A DNA stretch of 46,527 nucleotides, taken from NCBI GenBank assembly GCA_964344215.1, contig CAYFMP010000026.1, positions 1 to 46,527 on the forward strand, given 5' to 3'. Made by a program: the position numbers and the translations under genes. Shown here piece after piece: positions 1-9,200 of this stretch. The notes below the pieces were generated by a model. It was not told where the DNA came from and searched no databases. It was given only the letters and a program-made list of their open reading frames with translations. Every line of letters begins with the position of its first letter. Position 1 is the stretch's first letter. This DNA is from CAYFMP01 sp964344215. GTDB lineage: Bacteria; Pseudomonadota; Alphaproteobacteria; Rhodospirillales; Casp-alpha2.

Positions 1-122
1 TCGATCCGGACCAGTTGCTCAATCCGGGCAAGGTCTACCCGACCCTGCACCGCTGCGCCGAACTGGGCCGCATGCACGTCCACGAGGGGCAACTGCCGTT
101 TCCCGATATTCCGAGGTTCTAG
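1..122 (+). CDS. glcD: glycolate oxidase subunit GlcD, C-terminal end only (partial)
   Basis: The window opens inside this gene. The readable frame starts at base 3 and gives about 39 residues, ending in FPDIPRF before a TAG. The LNPGKV stretch is the typical C-terminal signature of the FAD-linked oxidase family to which GlcD belongs. glcE and glcF follow on the same strand, which fixes the identity as the large FAD subunit of the membrane-associated glycolate oxidase complex (glycolate to glyoxylate). The N-terminal FAD-binding domain lies outside the window, so catalytic integrity cannot be judged. Confidence 0.85.
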   Translation, partial: DPDQLLNPGKVYPTLHRCAELGRMHVHEGQLPFPDIPRF

Positions 123-165
123 AGTGATTCCCTATCGACGTGAACCAATCTAGGGACGTTGAACG

Positions 166-1401
166 ATGGTCGAGACCCTGCGACCGGAAACCGCACCCGC
201 CGTCCAGCAGGCAATCGAATGGGCGGCCGCCGAGGCGACGCCGCTGGAGGTGCGCGGGCTCGGCTCGAAATCGGCCTTGGGCCGCCCGGTCGAGGCGACC
301 CACGTCCTCGACCTCTCCGCCCTTTCCGGCATCGAAGCCTATGAGGCGAGCGAGCTGGTGTTGTCGGCCGGGGCGGCGACGCCGATGGCCGAGATCGAGG
401 CGACGCTCGGGGAACACAGACAGCACCTGGCCTTCGAGCCGCCCGACCTCGGACCGCTGTTGGGCCGGCCGACCGGCGCCGGCAGCCTCGGGGGCGTGTT
501 GGCCTGCAACCTGGCCGGCCCGCGACGCATCCAGAGCGGCGCGGCGCGCGACCATTTTCTTGGGTTTAGCGCCGTCAGCGGCCGCGGCGAGGCCTTCAAG
601 TCGGGCGGTCGCGTCGTCAAGAACGTCACCGGCTTCGACCTCTCGAAACTGATGGCCGGCTCCTACGGGACCCTCGCCGTCATGACCGAGGTGACGGTCA
701 AGGTGCTGCCGGTTGCCGAGAAGACACGCACGGTGCTGGTTCGCTGGCCGTCCGACGGCGTCTACGACCACGGCGGCATGAAGGCCATGGCCGACGCCCT
801 GGGAAGTTCGCACGAGTTGTCGGCCGCCGCCCACCTGCCGGCGGCCGTCGCCGAGCGCTCGGGCGTCGGGCTGGTCGCCGATTCGGTGGGCGGAGTGACG
901 GCGCTCAGGGTCGAGGGACCGGGACCGTCGGTCGAACACCGGGCCCGCGAGTTGCGTTCCATGCTCGGCTCCTATGGCGAGACCGAGGAACTGCACACCG
1001 CCAATTCGGCCGCCCTGTGGCGCGAGGTGCGCGACGTCGAATACTTCGTCGAGCCCGCCGACCGCCACGTCTGGCGGCTGTCGGTGCCGCCGGCGGCCGG
1101 CTCGCGGGTGGCTTTCAAGGTCCTCGAAGGCCACCCCGGCGAGGTCTACTACGACTGGGGCGGCGGCTTGATCTGGCTTGCCCTGGAACCGCTGGAGGAC
1201 TTGGGCGAGGAGGTGGTGCGGGCCGCCGCCGACGAGGCCGGCGGCCACGCCACGCTGATCCGCGCCGAACCCGCGGACCGCGCCCGTATCGCCGTCTTCC
1301 CGCCACAGCCGCAAGCCGAGTTCGCCGTGACCCGCAGCATCAAGCGGAACTTCGACCCTGGCGGCGTGCTCAATCCGGGCCGCATGGTCGACGGTCTCTA
1401 G
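166..1401 (+). CDS. glcE: glycolate oxidase FAD-binding subunit GlcE
   Basis: This is a 411-residue second flavin-binding subunit of glycolate oxidase. The N-terminal half is a PCMH-type FAD-binding fold containing RGLGSKSALGRP, the glycine-rich PTGAGSLGGVLACNLAGPRR stretch and KNVTGFDLSKLMAGSYGTLA, all characteristic of GlcE. The C-terminus ends FDPGGVLNPGRM, the family-typical tail. An AGGGA element lies about 10 bases before the ATG. It sits between glcD and glcF with short gaps, as in a glcDEF operon. In E. coli this complex passes electrons to the respiratory chain. The length is somewhat above the E. coli protein but normal for alphaproteobacteria. Confidence 0.93.
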   Translation: MVETLRPETAPAVQQAIEWAAAEATPLEVRGLGSKSALGRPVEATHVLDLSALSGIEAYEASELVLSAGAATPMAEIEATLGEHRQHLAFEPPDLGPLLGRPTGAGSLGGVLACNLAGPRRIQSGAARDHFLGFSAVSGRGEAFKSGGRVVKNVTGFDLSKLMAGSYGTLAVMTEVTVKVLPVAEKTRTVLVRWPSDGVYDHGGMKAMADALGSSHELSAAAHLPAAVAERSGVGLVADSVGGVTALRVEGPGPSVEHRARELRSMLGSYGETEELHTANSAALWREVRDVEYFVEPADRHVWRLSVPPAAGSRVAFKVLEGHPGEVYYDWGGGLIWLALEPLEDLGEEVVRAAADEAGGHATLIRAEPADRARIAVFPPQPQAEFAVTRSIKRNFDPGGVLNPGRMVDGL

Positions 1402-1412
1402 AGGCGGTTCCC

Positions 1413-2705
1413 GTGAAGACCGATTTCACCCCTGAACAAATGGCCGAGCCCGGAATCGAGATCGCCAACGCGATATTGCGGAAGTGCGTGCACTGCGGCT
1501 TCTGCACGGCGACCTGTCCGACCTATGTGCTGCTCGGCGACGAACTGGACAGCCCGCGCGGCCGCATCTTCATGATCCGCGACATGCTGGAGAAGGACGA
1601 GGTGCCGTCGGCCAGGGTGGTCAAGCACGTCGACCGTTGCTTGAGCTGCCTGTCGTGCATGACGACGTGCCCGGCCTCGGTTGATTACATGCACCTGGTC
1701 GACGAGGCACGAGCTCGTATCGAGCGTCGCTTCAAGCGTCCGATGGCCGATCGGTGGCTGCGCGGCCTGCTCGCCTATTTGGTGCCGAGGCCGGCGCTGT
1801 TCCGCCTGGCGCTGAGCGGCGGGCGGCTGGCCCGGCCCCTGGCCGGGCTGCTGCCGGGCCGCTTGGGTGGGCTGATCGGGCTGGCCCCGAAACGCCCGGC
1901 GCCGGCGGCGCCGACCGATCGGCCGCAGGTGTTCCGGGCCATCGGCGAACGGCGCCTGCGCGTCGCCCTGATGCCGGGTTGCGCACAGCGGGCGCTAAGG
2001 CCCGCCATCGATGAAGCCACGGTACGGTTGTTGACGCGGCTTGGCTGCGAGGTCGTCATCGCCGAAGGGTCGGCGTGTTGCGGCGCTATCACCCATCACA
2101 TGGGCCGCGAAGAGACGGCGCTGGTCTCGGCCAAGGCCAACATCGAGGCCTGGGAGCGGGCCGCCGCCGACGGCGGGATCGACGCCGTCGTCTCCAACGC
2201 GTCGGGCTGCGGCGTCGTCGTCAAGGACTACGGCCACATGCTGCGCGATGATGCCGCCTGGGCCGAGCGCGCCCGGGCGATTTCGGACAAATGCCGCGAC
2301 GTCTCGGAGATCGTTGACGATTTAGGCGCCGACGGGCGGGTTCCGTCGGACGCGCCGGTCGTCGCCTATCACTGCCCGTGCTCGATGCAGCACGGCCTCA
2401 AGTTGAAAGCCGTATCGCCCGAACTGCTGCGGGCGGCCGGCTTCGAAGTCCGCGAACCCAATGAAGCGCATATCTGTTGCGGCTCGGCCGGCACCTACAA
2501 CATCCTGCAACCGGTGTTGGCCGGACAACTCGGTGAGCGCAAGGCCGACAACCTGGAGAGACTGGGCGCGGCGGTCGTCGCCACCGGCAACATCGGCTGC
2601 CTGGTCCACCTGGACAAGGCGCTCGGCGGCAAACTGCCGGTCGTCCACACGGTGGAACTGCTCGATTGGGCGGGCGGCGGCCCGAAGCCGCGCGGCGTGC
2701 CGTGA
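1413..2705 (+). CDS. glcF: glycolate oxidase iron-sulfur subunit GlcF
   Basis: This 430-residue protein starts at a GTG preceded by GAGG, 11 bases after glcE. An upstream in-frame extension overlaps glcE and was rejected. Two ferredoxin-type 4Fe-4S motifs are visible: C25-x2-C28-x2-C31-x3-C35 and C76-x2-C79-x2-C82-x3-C86, each followed by proline. Two CCG domains follow, seen as ACCGAITHHMG and HICCGSAGTYN, as in GlcF, LutA and heterodisulfide-reductase-type subunits. It should carry electrons from the GlcD/GlcE flavins to the quinone pool at the inner membrane. It completes a glcDEF operon. Confidence 0.94.
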   Translation: MKTDFTPEQMAEPGIEIANAILRKCVHCGFCTATCPTYVLLGDELDSPRGRIFMIRDMLEKDEVPSARVVKHVDRCLSCLSCMTTCPASVDYMHLVDEARARIERRFKRPMADRWLRGLLAYLVPRPALFRLALSGGRLARPLAGLLPGRLGGLIGLAPKRPAPAAPTDRPQVFRAIGERRLRVALMPGCAQRALRPAIDEATVRLLTRLGCEVVIAEGSACCGAITHHMGREETALVSAKANIEAWERAAADGGIDAVVSNASGCGVVVKDYGHMLRDDAAWAERARAISDKCRDVSEIVDDLGADGRVPSDAPVVAYHCPCSMQHGLKLKAVSPELLRAAGFEVREPNEAHICCGSAGTYNILQPVLAGQLGERKADNLERLGAAVVATGNIGCLVHLDKALGGKLPVVHTVELLDWAGGGPKPRGVP

Positions 2706-2803
2706 CAGCGGTGCGGTCGCGGCGTCACGGTTCACGCAAAGTTGACGCTGCCGGCCGTGGGCATCGGCTTGGAAAGCCGATCAGTCGGGCGTAAAGTCGA
2801 ACG

Positions 2804-3355
2804 ATGATGAGGGTTCTCGCGCTGCTTGTGACGGGCCTGCTGAGCGCGGCGGCGCCGGCCGTGGCCGACCAGAACAACGCCAAGCTCGACGGCCTGTTCG
2901 ATCGACTGCGGGCGACAACCAACGCCGCCGAGGCGTTGGTGATCGAACACACTATCTGGAGGATCTGGATCAAGCACGACGCCGAGCACGTCAACCGCTC
3001 CATGGCCCGCGGCATCGAAGCCATGAACCGGGGCGCCCTGGACGCGTCGTTGAATGCCTTCAACGAGGTCATCCTCTTGGACCCCGGCTTCGCCGAAGGT
3101 TGGAACAAGCGCGCCACCGTTTATTACATGATGGGCGATTTCGACCGCTCGGTCGGCGATATCCAGAAAACCCTGATGCTGGAGCCGCGCCATTTCGGCG
3201 CCCTGTCGGGGATGGGGCTGATCTACGACGCCATCGGCGATGGCGAATCCGCGCTGAAGATCTGGGAGAAGGCGTTGAGCATTCATCCGCACATGCGGGG
3301 CATCAAGGGCCGGGTCGACGAGTTGCGCGAGAAGGCCAGGGGCGAAGCGACTTAG
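2804..3355 (+). CDS. secreted tetratricopeptide-repeat protein
   Basis: This is a 183-residue protein. Residues 1-22 look like a Sec signal peptide: a short basic start, the hydrophobic run VLALLVTGLLSAAAP and likely cleavage after AVA. The rest is helical and TPR-like. Repeats cover roughly residues 70-165, with typical positions such as A-x-F-N-E-V-I-L-L-D-P-G-F-A-E-G-W-N-K-R-A and a second unit ending in LEPRHFGALSGMGLIY. It is probably a periplasmic scaffold for protein-protein contacts. It lies 98 bases after glcF and before a FAD oxidase on the same strand, but nothing ties it directly to glycolate metabolism. Similar small TPR proteins are common in alphaproteobacteria and their partners are unknown. 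Confidence 0.75.
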   Translation: MMRVLALLVTGLLSAAAPAVADQNNAKLDGLFDRLRATTNAAEALVIEHTIWRIWIKHDAEHVNRSMARGIEAMNRGALDASLNAFNEVILLDPGFAEGWNKRATVYYMMGDFDRSVGDIQKTLMLEPRHFGALSGMGLIYDAIGDGESALKIWEKALSIHPHMRGIKGRVDELREKARGEAT

Positions 3356-3448
3356 GATGCGGTTTGGCGCAGCGGCCCGGCGGCTTGCAGGAAGACCGTC
3401 GAACGCTTAGTTTCCATCTTTCGATTTTCCGGTCTCCGAGGAACCGCG

Positions 3449-4843
3449 ATGACGGCGACGCCGAAGCCAAATCCCGAGAACGACGGCCTGTTCGAAGCGC
3501 TCGGCGCGATCGTCGGCGAGCGCGTGAGCGCGGCGGACGCGGTCCGCGATCAGCACGGCCACGGCGAATCCTACCACCCGAGCGAGCCGCCCGATTTCGT
3601 CGTCTTCGCGCGCTCCACCGAAGAGGTCAGCGACGTCGTCAAGGTCTGTGCCGAACGCAAGGTGCCGATCATACCGTTCGGGGCGGGCACCTCGCTGGAG
3701 GGCAACGTGGCGGCGCGACGGGGCGGTGTGTGCATCGACCTCATGCGGATGAACCGGATCCTCGAGGTCAACGCGGACGACCTCGACGTCACCGTCGAGG
3801 CCGGCGTCACCCGCAAGCAACTGAATCGGCATCTTCGCGATACCGGGCTGTTCTTTCCGGTCGATCCCGGCGCCGACGCCAGCATCGGCGGCATGACGGC
3901 AACCCGGGCGTCGGGCACCAACGCCGTGCGCTACGGCACCATGGCCGAAAACGTGCTGGCGGTGAAGGCGGTGCTGAGCGACGGCCGCGTCATCCGCACC
4001 AACCGCCGGGCCCGCAAATCGGCCGCCGGCTACGACCTCACCCGTCTGTTCGTCGGCTCGGAAGGAACGCTCGGCGTGATGACCGAGATCACGCTTCGCC
4101 TCTATGGCATCCCGGAAACCATTTCATCGGCCGTATGCGCCTTCCCGGACCTGGAAGCGGCGATCAATACGGTGATCTCGACCATTCAGAACGGCATTCC
4201 CATCGCCCGCATCGAACTTCTCGACGACATCCAAATGGATGCGGTGAACAAGTATTCGGGCTACGATTACGCAGTGCAGCCGACATTGTTCTTCGAGTTC
4301 AACGGTTCCGAGCGGTCGGTCGCCGAACAGGTCGAAACGGTGAGCGCGCTGGCCGCCGAGTTCGGCGCCGCCGACTTCCAGTGGGCGACGCGGGCCGAGG
4401 ACCGCAACCGACTGTGGCAGGCCCGCCACGACGCCTATTACGCGGCCCTGGCGCTGAGGCCGGGATCGCGCGGCATCGCCACCGATGTTTGCGTGCCGAT
4501 CTCGAGACTCGCCGAATGCATTCTGGAAACCCGCCGGGATATCGACGACAGCGGCCTGATCTCGCCGATCGTCGGCCACGTCGGCGACGGCAACTTCCAT
4601 CTGGTCCTGCTGGTCGATCCCGACGACGCCGACGAGTTGGCGCGCTGCGAGGGTCTCAACAAGCGCATGATCGACCGGGCGCTGGCCATGGACGGAACCT
4701 GCACCGGCGAACACGGGGTCGGTTACGGCAAGATCGAATATCTGGTCGACGAACACGGCGAGGCCGTCGACGTCATGCGCGCCGTTAAACTGGCCCTCGA
4801 TCCGGACGACATCATGAATCCGGGAAAGATCGTTCGGGTCTGA
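3449..4843 (+). CDS. FAD-linked oxidase, D-lactate dehydrogenase (cytochrome)-like
   Basis: This 464-residue member of the GlcD / D-lactate dehydrogenase family starts at an ATG preceded by GAGGA. The N-terminal PCMH FAD-binding domain contains PFGAGTSLEGN (residues 76-86) and GGMTATRASGTNAVRYGTM. The C-terminal FAD-oxidase domain contains GHVGDGNFH and TGEHGVGYGK, whose histidines and glutamate line the metal/substrate site in this family, and it ends DPDDIMNPGKIV. It most resembles mitochondrial LDHD-type D-lactate dehydrogenases and is a distinct paralogue of GlcD at the window's left edge. The substrate could be D-lactate or another D-2-hydroxyacid; the sequence alone does not decide. Confidence 0.82.
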   Translation: MTATPKPNPENDGLFEALGAIVGERVSAADAVRDQHGHGESYHPSEPPDFVVFARSTEEVSDVVKVCAERKVPIIPFGAGTSLEGNVAARRGGVCIDLMRMNRILEVNADDLDVTVEAGVTRKQLNRHLRDTGLFFPVDPGADASIGGMTATRASGTNAVRYGTMAENVLAVKAVLSDGRVIRTNRRARKSAAGYDLTRLFVGSEGTLGVMTEITLRLYGIPETISSAVCAFPDLEAAINTVISTIQNGIPIARIELLDDIQMDAVNKYSGYDYAVQPTLFFEFNGSERSVAEQVETVSALAAEFGAADFQWATRAEDRNRLWQARHDAYYAALALRPGSRGIATDVCVPISRLAECILETRRDIDDSGLISPIVGHVGDGNFHLVLLVDPDDADELARCEGLNKRMIDRALAMDGTCTGEHGVGYGKIEYLVDEHGEAVDVMRAVKLALDPDDIMNPGKIVRV

Positions 4844-4880
4844 GCGCCGAACCGGCCGCATCGACGAACTCCAGGCAATT

Positions 4881-6146
4881 ATGATGGACCAACCGGCGAC
4901 CCTGCTCCGTTCCCTGTTCGAGGCCGCCGTGGCGGCCGCCGACCCCCTGAAGCGCGTGCCCGCTTACCTGCCCGAGCCGCCGCCCGGAAAGACCCTGGTG
5001 TTCGGGGCCGGCAAGGCGTCGGCGGCGATGGCCCGCGCCGTCGAGGACAACTGGCCGGGCCAACTGTCGGGCCTGGTCGTCACCCGCTACGACTACGGTA
5101 TGGTCTGCGAGCGCATCGAGATCGTCGAGGCCGCCCACCCGGTGCCCGACAAGGCCGGGCGCGCGGCGGCCGGGCGCATGCTCGAGATGGTGCGCGGCCT
5201 GGGTCCGGACGACCTCGGCCTGGCCCTGATCTCGGGCGGCGCCTCGGCGCTCCTCAGCCTGCCGGCGCCGGGACTGAGCCTGGACGACAAACGCGACATC
5301 AACCGGCTATTGCTGCGCTCCGGCGCGACCATTTCCGAGATGAACTGCGTCCGCAAGCACCTGTCGGCCATCAAGGGCGGCCGCCTCGCCGAGGCCGCCG
5401 CCCCGGCCCGTCTCGTCAGTCTGCTGATCTCCGACGTGCCGGGCGACGACCCCGGCGTCATCGGCTCGGGGCCGACCGTCGCCGACGACACCACCTTTGC
5501 CGAAGCCCGCCAGGTCCTCGAGAAATACGGCATCGACCGGCCGGCCGCCGTCGTCGATCACCTGGCCGCCGCCGAAGACGAAACGCCGAAACCCGGCGAC
5601 GCCGTTTTCGAGGGGTCCCGGGTCGAAGTCGTGGCGCTGCCGCAGGCCAGCCTCGAAGCCGCCGCCGACGCCGCCCGCCAACACGGGTTGACGCCGCTGA
5701 TCCTCGGCGACGCCATCGAGGGCGAAGCTTCCGATGTCGGGCGCCGGCAGGCCGAACTCGCTATCCAGGTCCGGCAAGGCGGAGGACCGGTGAGCCCACC
5801 GGCCGTGCTGATCTCGGGCGGCGAAACCACGGTTACGCTGAGCGGGAAGGGGCGCGGCGGGCGCAACTCGGAGTTCGTGCTGGCTATGGCGCTGGCCCTG
5901 GACGGGGCGGCCGGTATCCACGCCATCGCCTGCGACACCGACGGCATCGACGGCAGCGAGGACAATGCCGGCGCCATGATCGGACCGGAAACCCTGAGCC
6001 GGGCCGCGACGGCCGGCCTCGACGCCCGCGCCAGTCTCGCCGACAACGATTCTTATAGCTTCTTCGACGGCCTCGGCGACCTCGTCGTGACCGGCCCGAC
6101 CTACACAAACGTGAACGATTTCCGGGCCGTGCTGGTGTTGTCCTGA
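4881..6146 (+). CDS. glycerate 2-kinase (MOFRL family)
   Basis: This 421-residue protein belongs to the GckA/TtuD glycerate kinase family, which phosphorylates D-glycerate to 2-phosphoglycerate. Early annotations called these proteins hydroxypyruvate reductase. Visible family signatures are VFGAGKASAAMARA near the N-terminus, LALISGGASALL, the MNCVRKHLSAIKGGRLAEAA segment and SDVPGDDPGVIGSGPT. The C-terminal MOFRL domain contains ISGGETTVTLSGKGRGGRNSE and CDTDGIDGSEDNAGA. It follows the D-lactate-dehydrogenase-like gene by 37 bases and is probably cotranscribed with the glycolate oxidase genes. In that setting it would return glyoxylate-derived glycerate to central metabolism. Confidence 0.9.
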   Translation: MMDQPATLLRSLFEAAVAAADPLKRVPAYLPEPPPGKTLVFGAGKASAAMARAVEDNWPGQLSGLVVTRYDYGMVCERIEIVEAAHPVPDKAGRAAAGRMLEMVRGLGPDDLGLALISGGASALLSLPAPGLSLDDKRDINRLLLRSGATISEMNCVRKHLSAIKGGRLAEAAAPARLVSLLISDVPGDDPGVIGSGPTVADDTTFAEARQVLEKYGIDRPAAVVDHLAAAEDETPKPGDAVFEGSRVEVVALPQASLEAAADAARQHGLTPLILGDAIEGEASDVGRRQAELAIQVRQGGGPVSPPAVLISGGETTVTLSGKGRGGRNSEFVLAMALALDGAAGIHAIACDTDGIDGSEDNAGAMIGPETLSRAATAGLDARASLADNDSYSFFDGLGDLVVTGPTYTNVNDFRAVLVLS

Positions 6147-6201
6147 CCAGGTTCCGGCACTACACTTTCCTGCACTCCCCGAAGGCGCGGAGCAGGAAGC
6201 G

Positions 6202-9200
6202 TTGAAGAAGCTCATATCGACCCTGGTCGTTTTGTTCGTGCTCGTCGCGGCCGCCGTCATCGTCGGCCCCAGCCTGGTCGACTGGAACGATTACAAGGGA
6301 GAGATATCGACACAGGTTCGCGCCGCCACCGGCCGCGACATGGCGATCCGCGGCGACATCCGGATCGAGGTTCTGCCGGCGCCGGCCCTGGTCGCCCACG
6401 ACGTCAGCGTCGCCAACCCACAAGGGGCGACGTCGCCTTATTTCGCGCGGTTGAAATCGATCGAGGTGCGGGTGGCGCTGGGGCCGTTACTCGGCGGCCA
6501 AGTCAAGGTCGAGACGGTGCGCCTGATCGAACCGGTCGTCGAGATGGAAGTGTTGGCCGACGGGCGAAAGACATGGGAGTTCGAAAAGCCGACCGGGAAT
6601 GTGGTCGAAGTGCCGCCGCCGCCGGGACAAGCGGCCGATCAATCGGCTGCGAGTCGGTTGCCGGCCGTCGTTCTCGACCACTTCGCCATCGAGAACGGCA
6701 CCGTCGTCTACCGCGATGCCGAAGCCGGTGTCGTCGAGCGCCTCGAGCGCCTCGACGCCCGCGTCGCCGCCGCCTCGCTGATCGGCCCGTTCGAAAGCGA
6801 AGGGTCGCTGACGGCGCGCGGCGTGCCGCTGAGCTACAACGTCAACGTCGGCGAAGTCATCCACGACCGCACCATCCCGTTTTCATTGAACCTCGGCGTT
6901 GCCGCCGGCAACGTCAAGGCGCAAGTCACCGGCGCCCTGCTCGGGCTCGCCGACGAGCCCCGGTTCAAGGGTCGCGCCAAAGGCGAAGGCGACAGCCTGG
7001 CCGGCGTTCTCGGACTGGTTATGGCCGGAACCGAGCTGCCCGCGGGATTGTCCCAGGACTTCGGGTTCGAAGGGTCTGTCACCGCCACCGCCGCCGCCGC
7101 CGAGGTCAAGGACTTGACGCTCAGGCTCGGACAAACGCAAGCCTCGGGGGATTTGGCGCTGGAACTGGGCGATACGCTCAACGTGGCCGCCCGCCTCGCC
7201 GCCAACCGTTTCGATCTCGACGCCTGGCTGGCGCCGCCGACGGCCGAGGCGGCGAAGGCCGGCGCCGGCAATGCCGCCGAAGCGATCGGCCAGAGAAAGG
7301 CGACCGCCGCCCTGCCGGCCCCATCCTCCGAGCCGCGCCCGCCGGGATTCGCATTGCCGGAGTCGCTTGGCGGCTCGATGATTCTGTCGGTCGATACCAT
7401 GAACTACCGTGGCGGCCTGATCCGCGACGTCGTGTTGAACGCCGAATTGGCCAACGGTGAGGCAACCATCAGCCAGTTCTCGGCCCAGATTCCTGGGGGC
7501 GCCGACGTGGCGATGTTCGGTTTCATGTCGGAACGCGACGGCGCGCCTCGGTTCGAGGGCGAAGTGGAGGCCACCGTCAGCGATCTGCGCGGCGTCCTCG
7601 GTTGGCTTGGCTTCACCATCGACGGTGTATCCTCCGACCGCCTGCGCAAACTCTCTCTCGCCACCCAACTGGTGGCAACGCCCAAGCAGGTCCAGCTCGG
7701 CAAGCTCGACCTCCGGTTCGACAGTTCGCGGTTGACCGGGGCGGCGACGGTGGCCTTGCGCAAGCGGCCGTCGTTCGGGGTCAACCTGGTGCTCGATCGG
7801 ATCGACGCCGACGCCTACCTGCCGAAACCGCCCGACCAACCGGCCGAACCCGAGAAACCGGGAACCGCCGCCGCCCCGCCGGCCGCGCAGGAACAGGCGG
7901 CGAAAGTGGCCGAGACCGACCTTTTCAAGCCGTTGGGCGCCCTCAAGCAACTCGACGCCAACGTCAAGGCCCACGTCAAGACGCTGGCCTACGGCGGCAC
8001 CCAGATTAAGGACGTCGTGGTCGACGGTACGCTCTATAACGGCGAGCTCGATATCCGCCGCCTCAGCGTCGCCAAGGCGGCCGGCGCCTCGGCTCGCGTC
8101 AGCGGCAAGCTGACCGGTCTCGGCGGAATCCCGACCATGAAGGGCCTCAAGTTCGAAACCAGCACCAAGGACCTGTCGAGGCTACTGCGGGTGGCCGGCA
8201 TCGAGTCGCCCGTCGACCCCAGGAAACTCGGCGCCGTCTCTATCAAGGGAAGGGCCGACGGCAGTCCGCTGAAGCCCAAACTGGACGCCACCGTCACCGC
8301 TGCCGGGGCGACGGTCGGGTTGAAGGGGTGGATCTCGCCGCTGCCGGTCGGCGATATGATGGACGCCGCTGTCCGCGTTCGCCACAAGGACCTGGCCCGC
8401 CTTTTGCGCGCGCTCGGCGTCGACTACCGGCCGTCGGGCAAGATCGGCGGCATCGATCTCGCCGCCCAGGTCCGCGGCGGCCCGGCGGCGCTGGTGTTGG
8501 GCGGCATGCGCGGCAAGGTCGGCACCGTGACGCTGAAGGGCGTGGCGGCCATCGATCTGGCCGGCGCGGTGCCGAAGCTGACGGCCGACATTGTTACCGG
8601 CGCGCTGGCCATCGACGCCTTCCTGCCGGCCAAGCGCGGCGCCGCCCTGGCGCCGGCGCGCGGCCTGGTGCCGAGGCTCGTTCCGGCGGCGTGGCCGGGG
8701 CCGGGCGGGCGGGCCGGTGACCCCTTGCTGCAAGTGGCCGCCGTTCGCGGCGTGTGGCCGGCCGATCCTCTCGACCTGTCGGCGCTCCGCGCGTTCGACG
8801 CCGAAGTGACGCTGAAGGCGCCGGTGGTCGTCTACCAGCGTTACCTGCTCGAGAAGGCCGATATCGCCGCCGAACTCAAAGCCGGCGTACTGACAACCCG
8901 GCGGTTGAAAGGTGAAGTGTTCGGCGGCACCATGGACGGCCAGGCCCGGATCGACGCGCGCGCCACAAACCGTATCCAGGCGGACGTCAAGGTGGCAGCC
9001 ATCGACGTCGCCGAGGCAACGCGCTCTTTGAGCGGCAAACCGATCGCCGACGGCCGCCTGACGGTGGACCTCAGCGTCATCGCCCAAGGCCGCAGCGTCG
9101 CCGATCTGGTCTCGACCCTGAACGGGTCCGGAACCATGACATTGCTTGGTATTGACGCCCGCGGCGCCACTCAGGGCACCGCGCTGGCCGGCCCGCTCGG

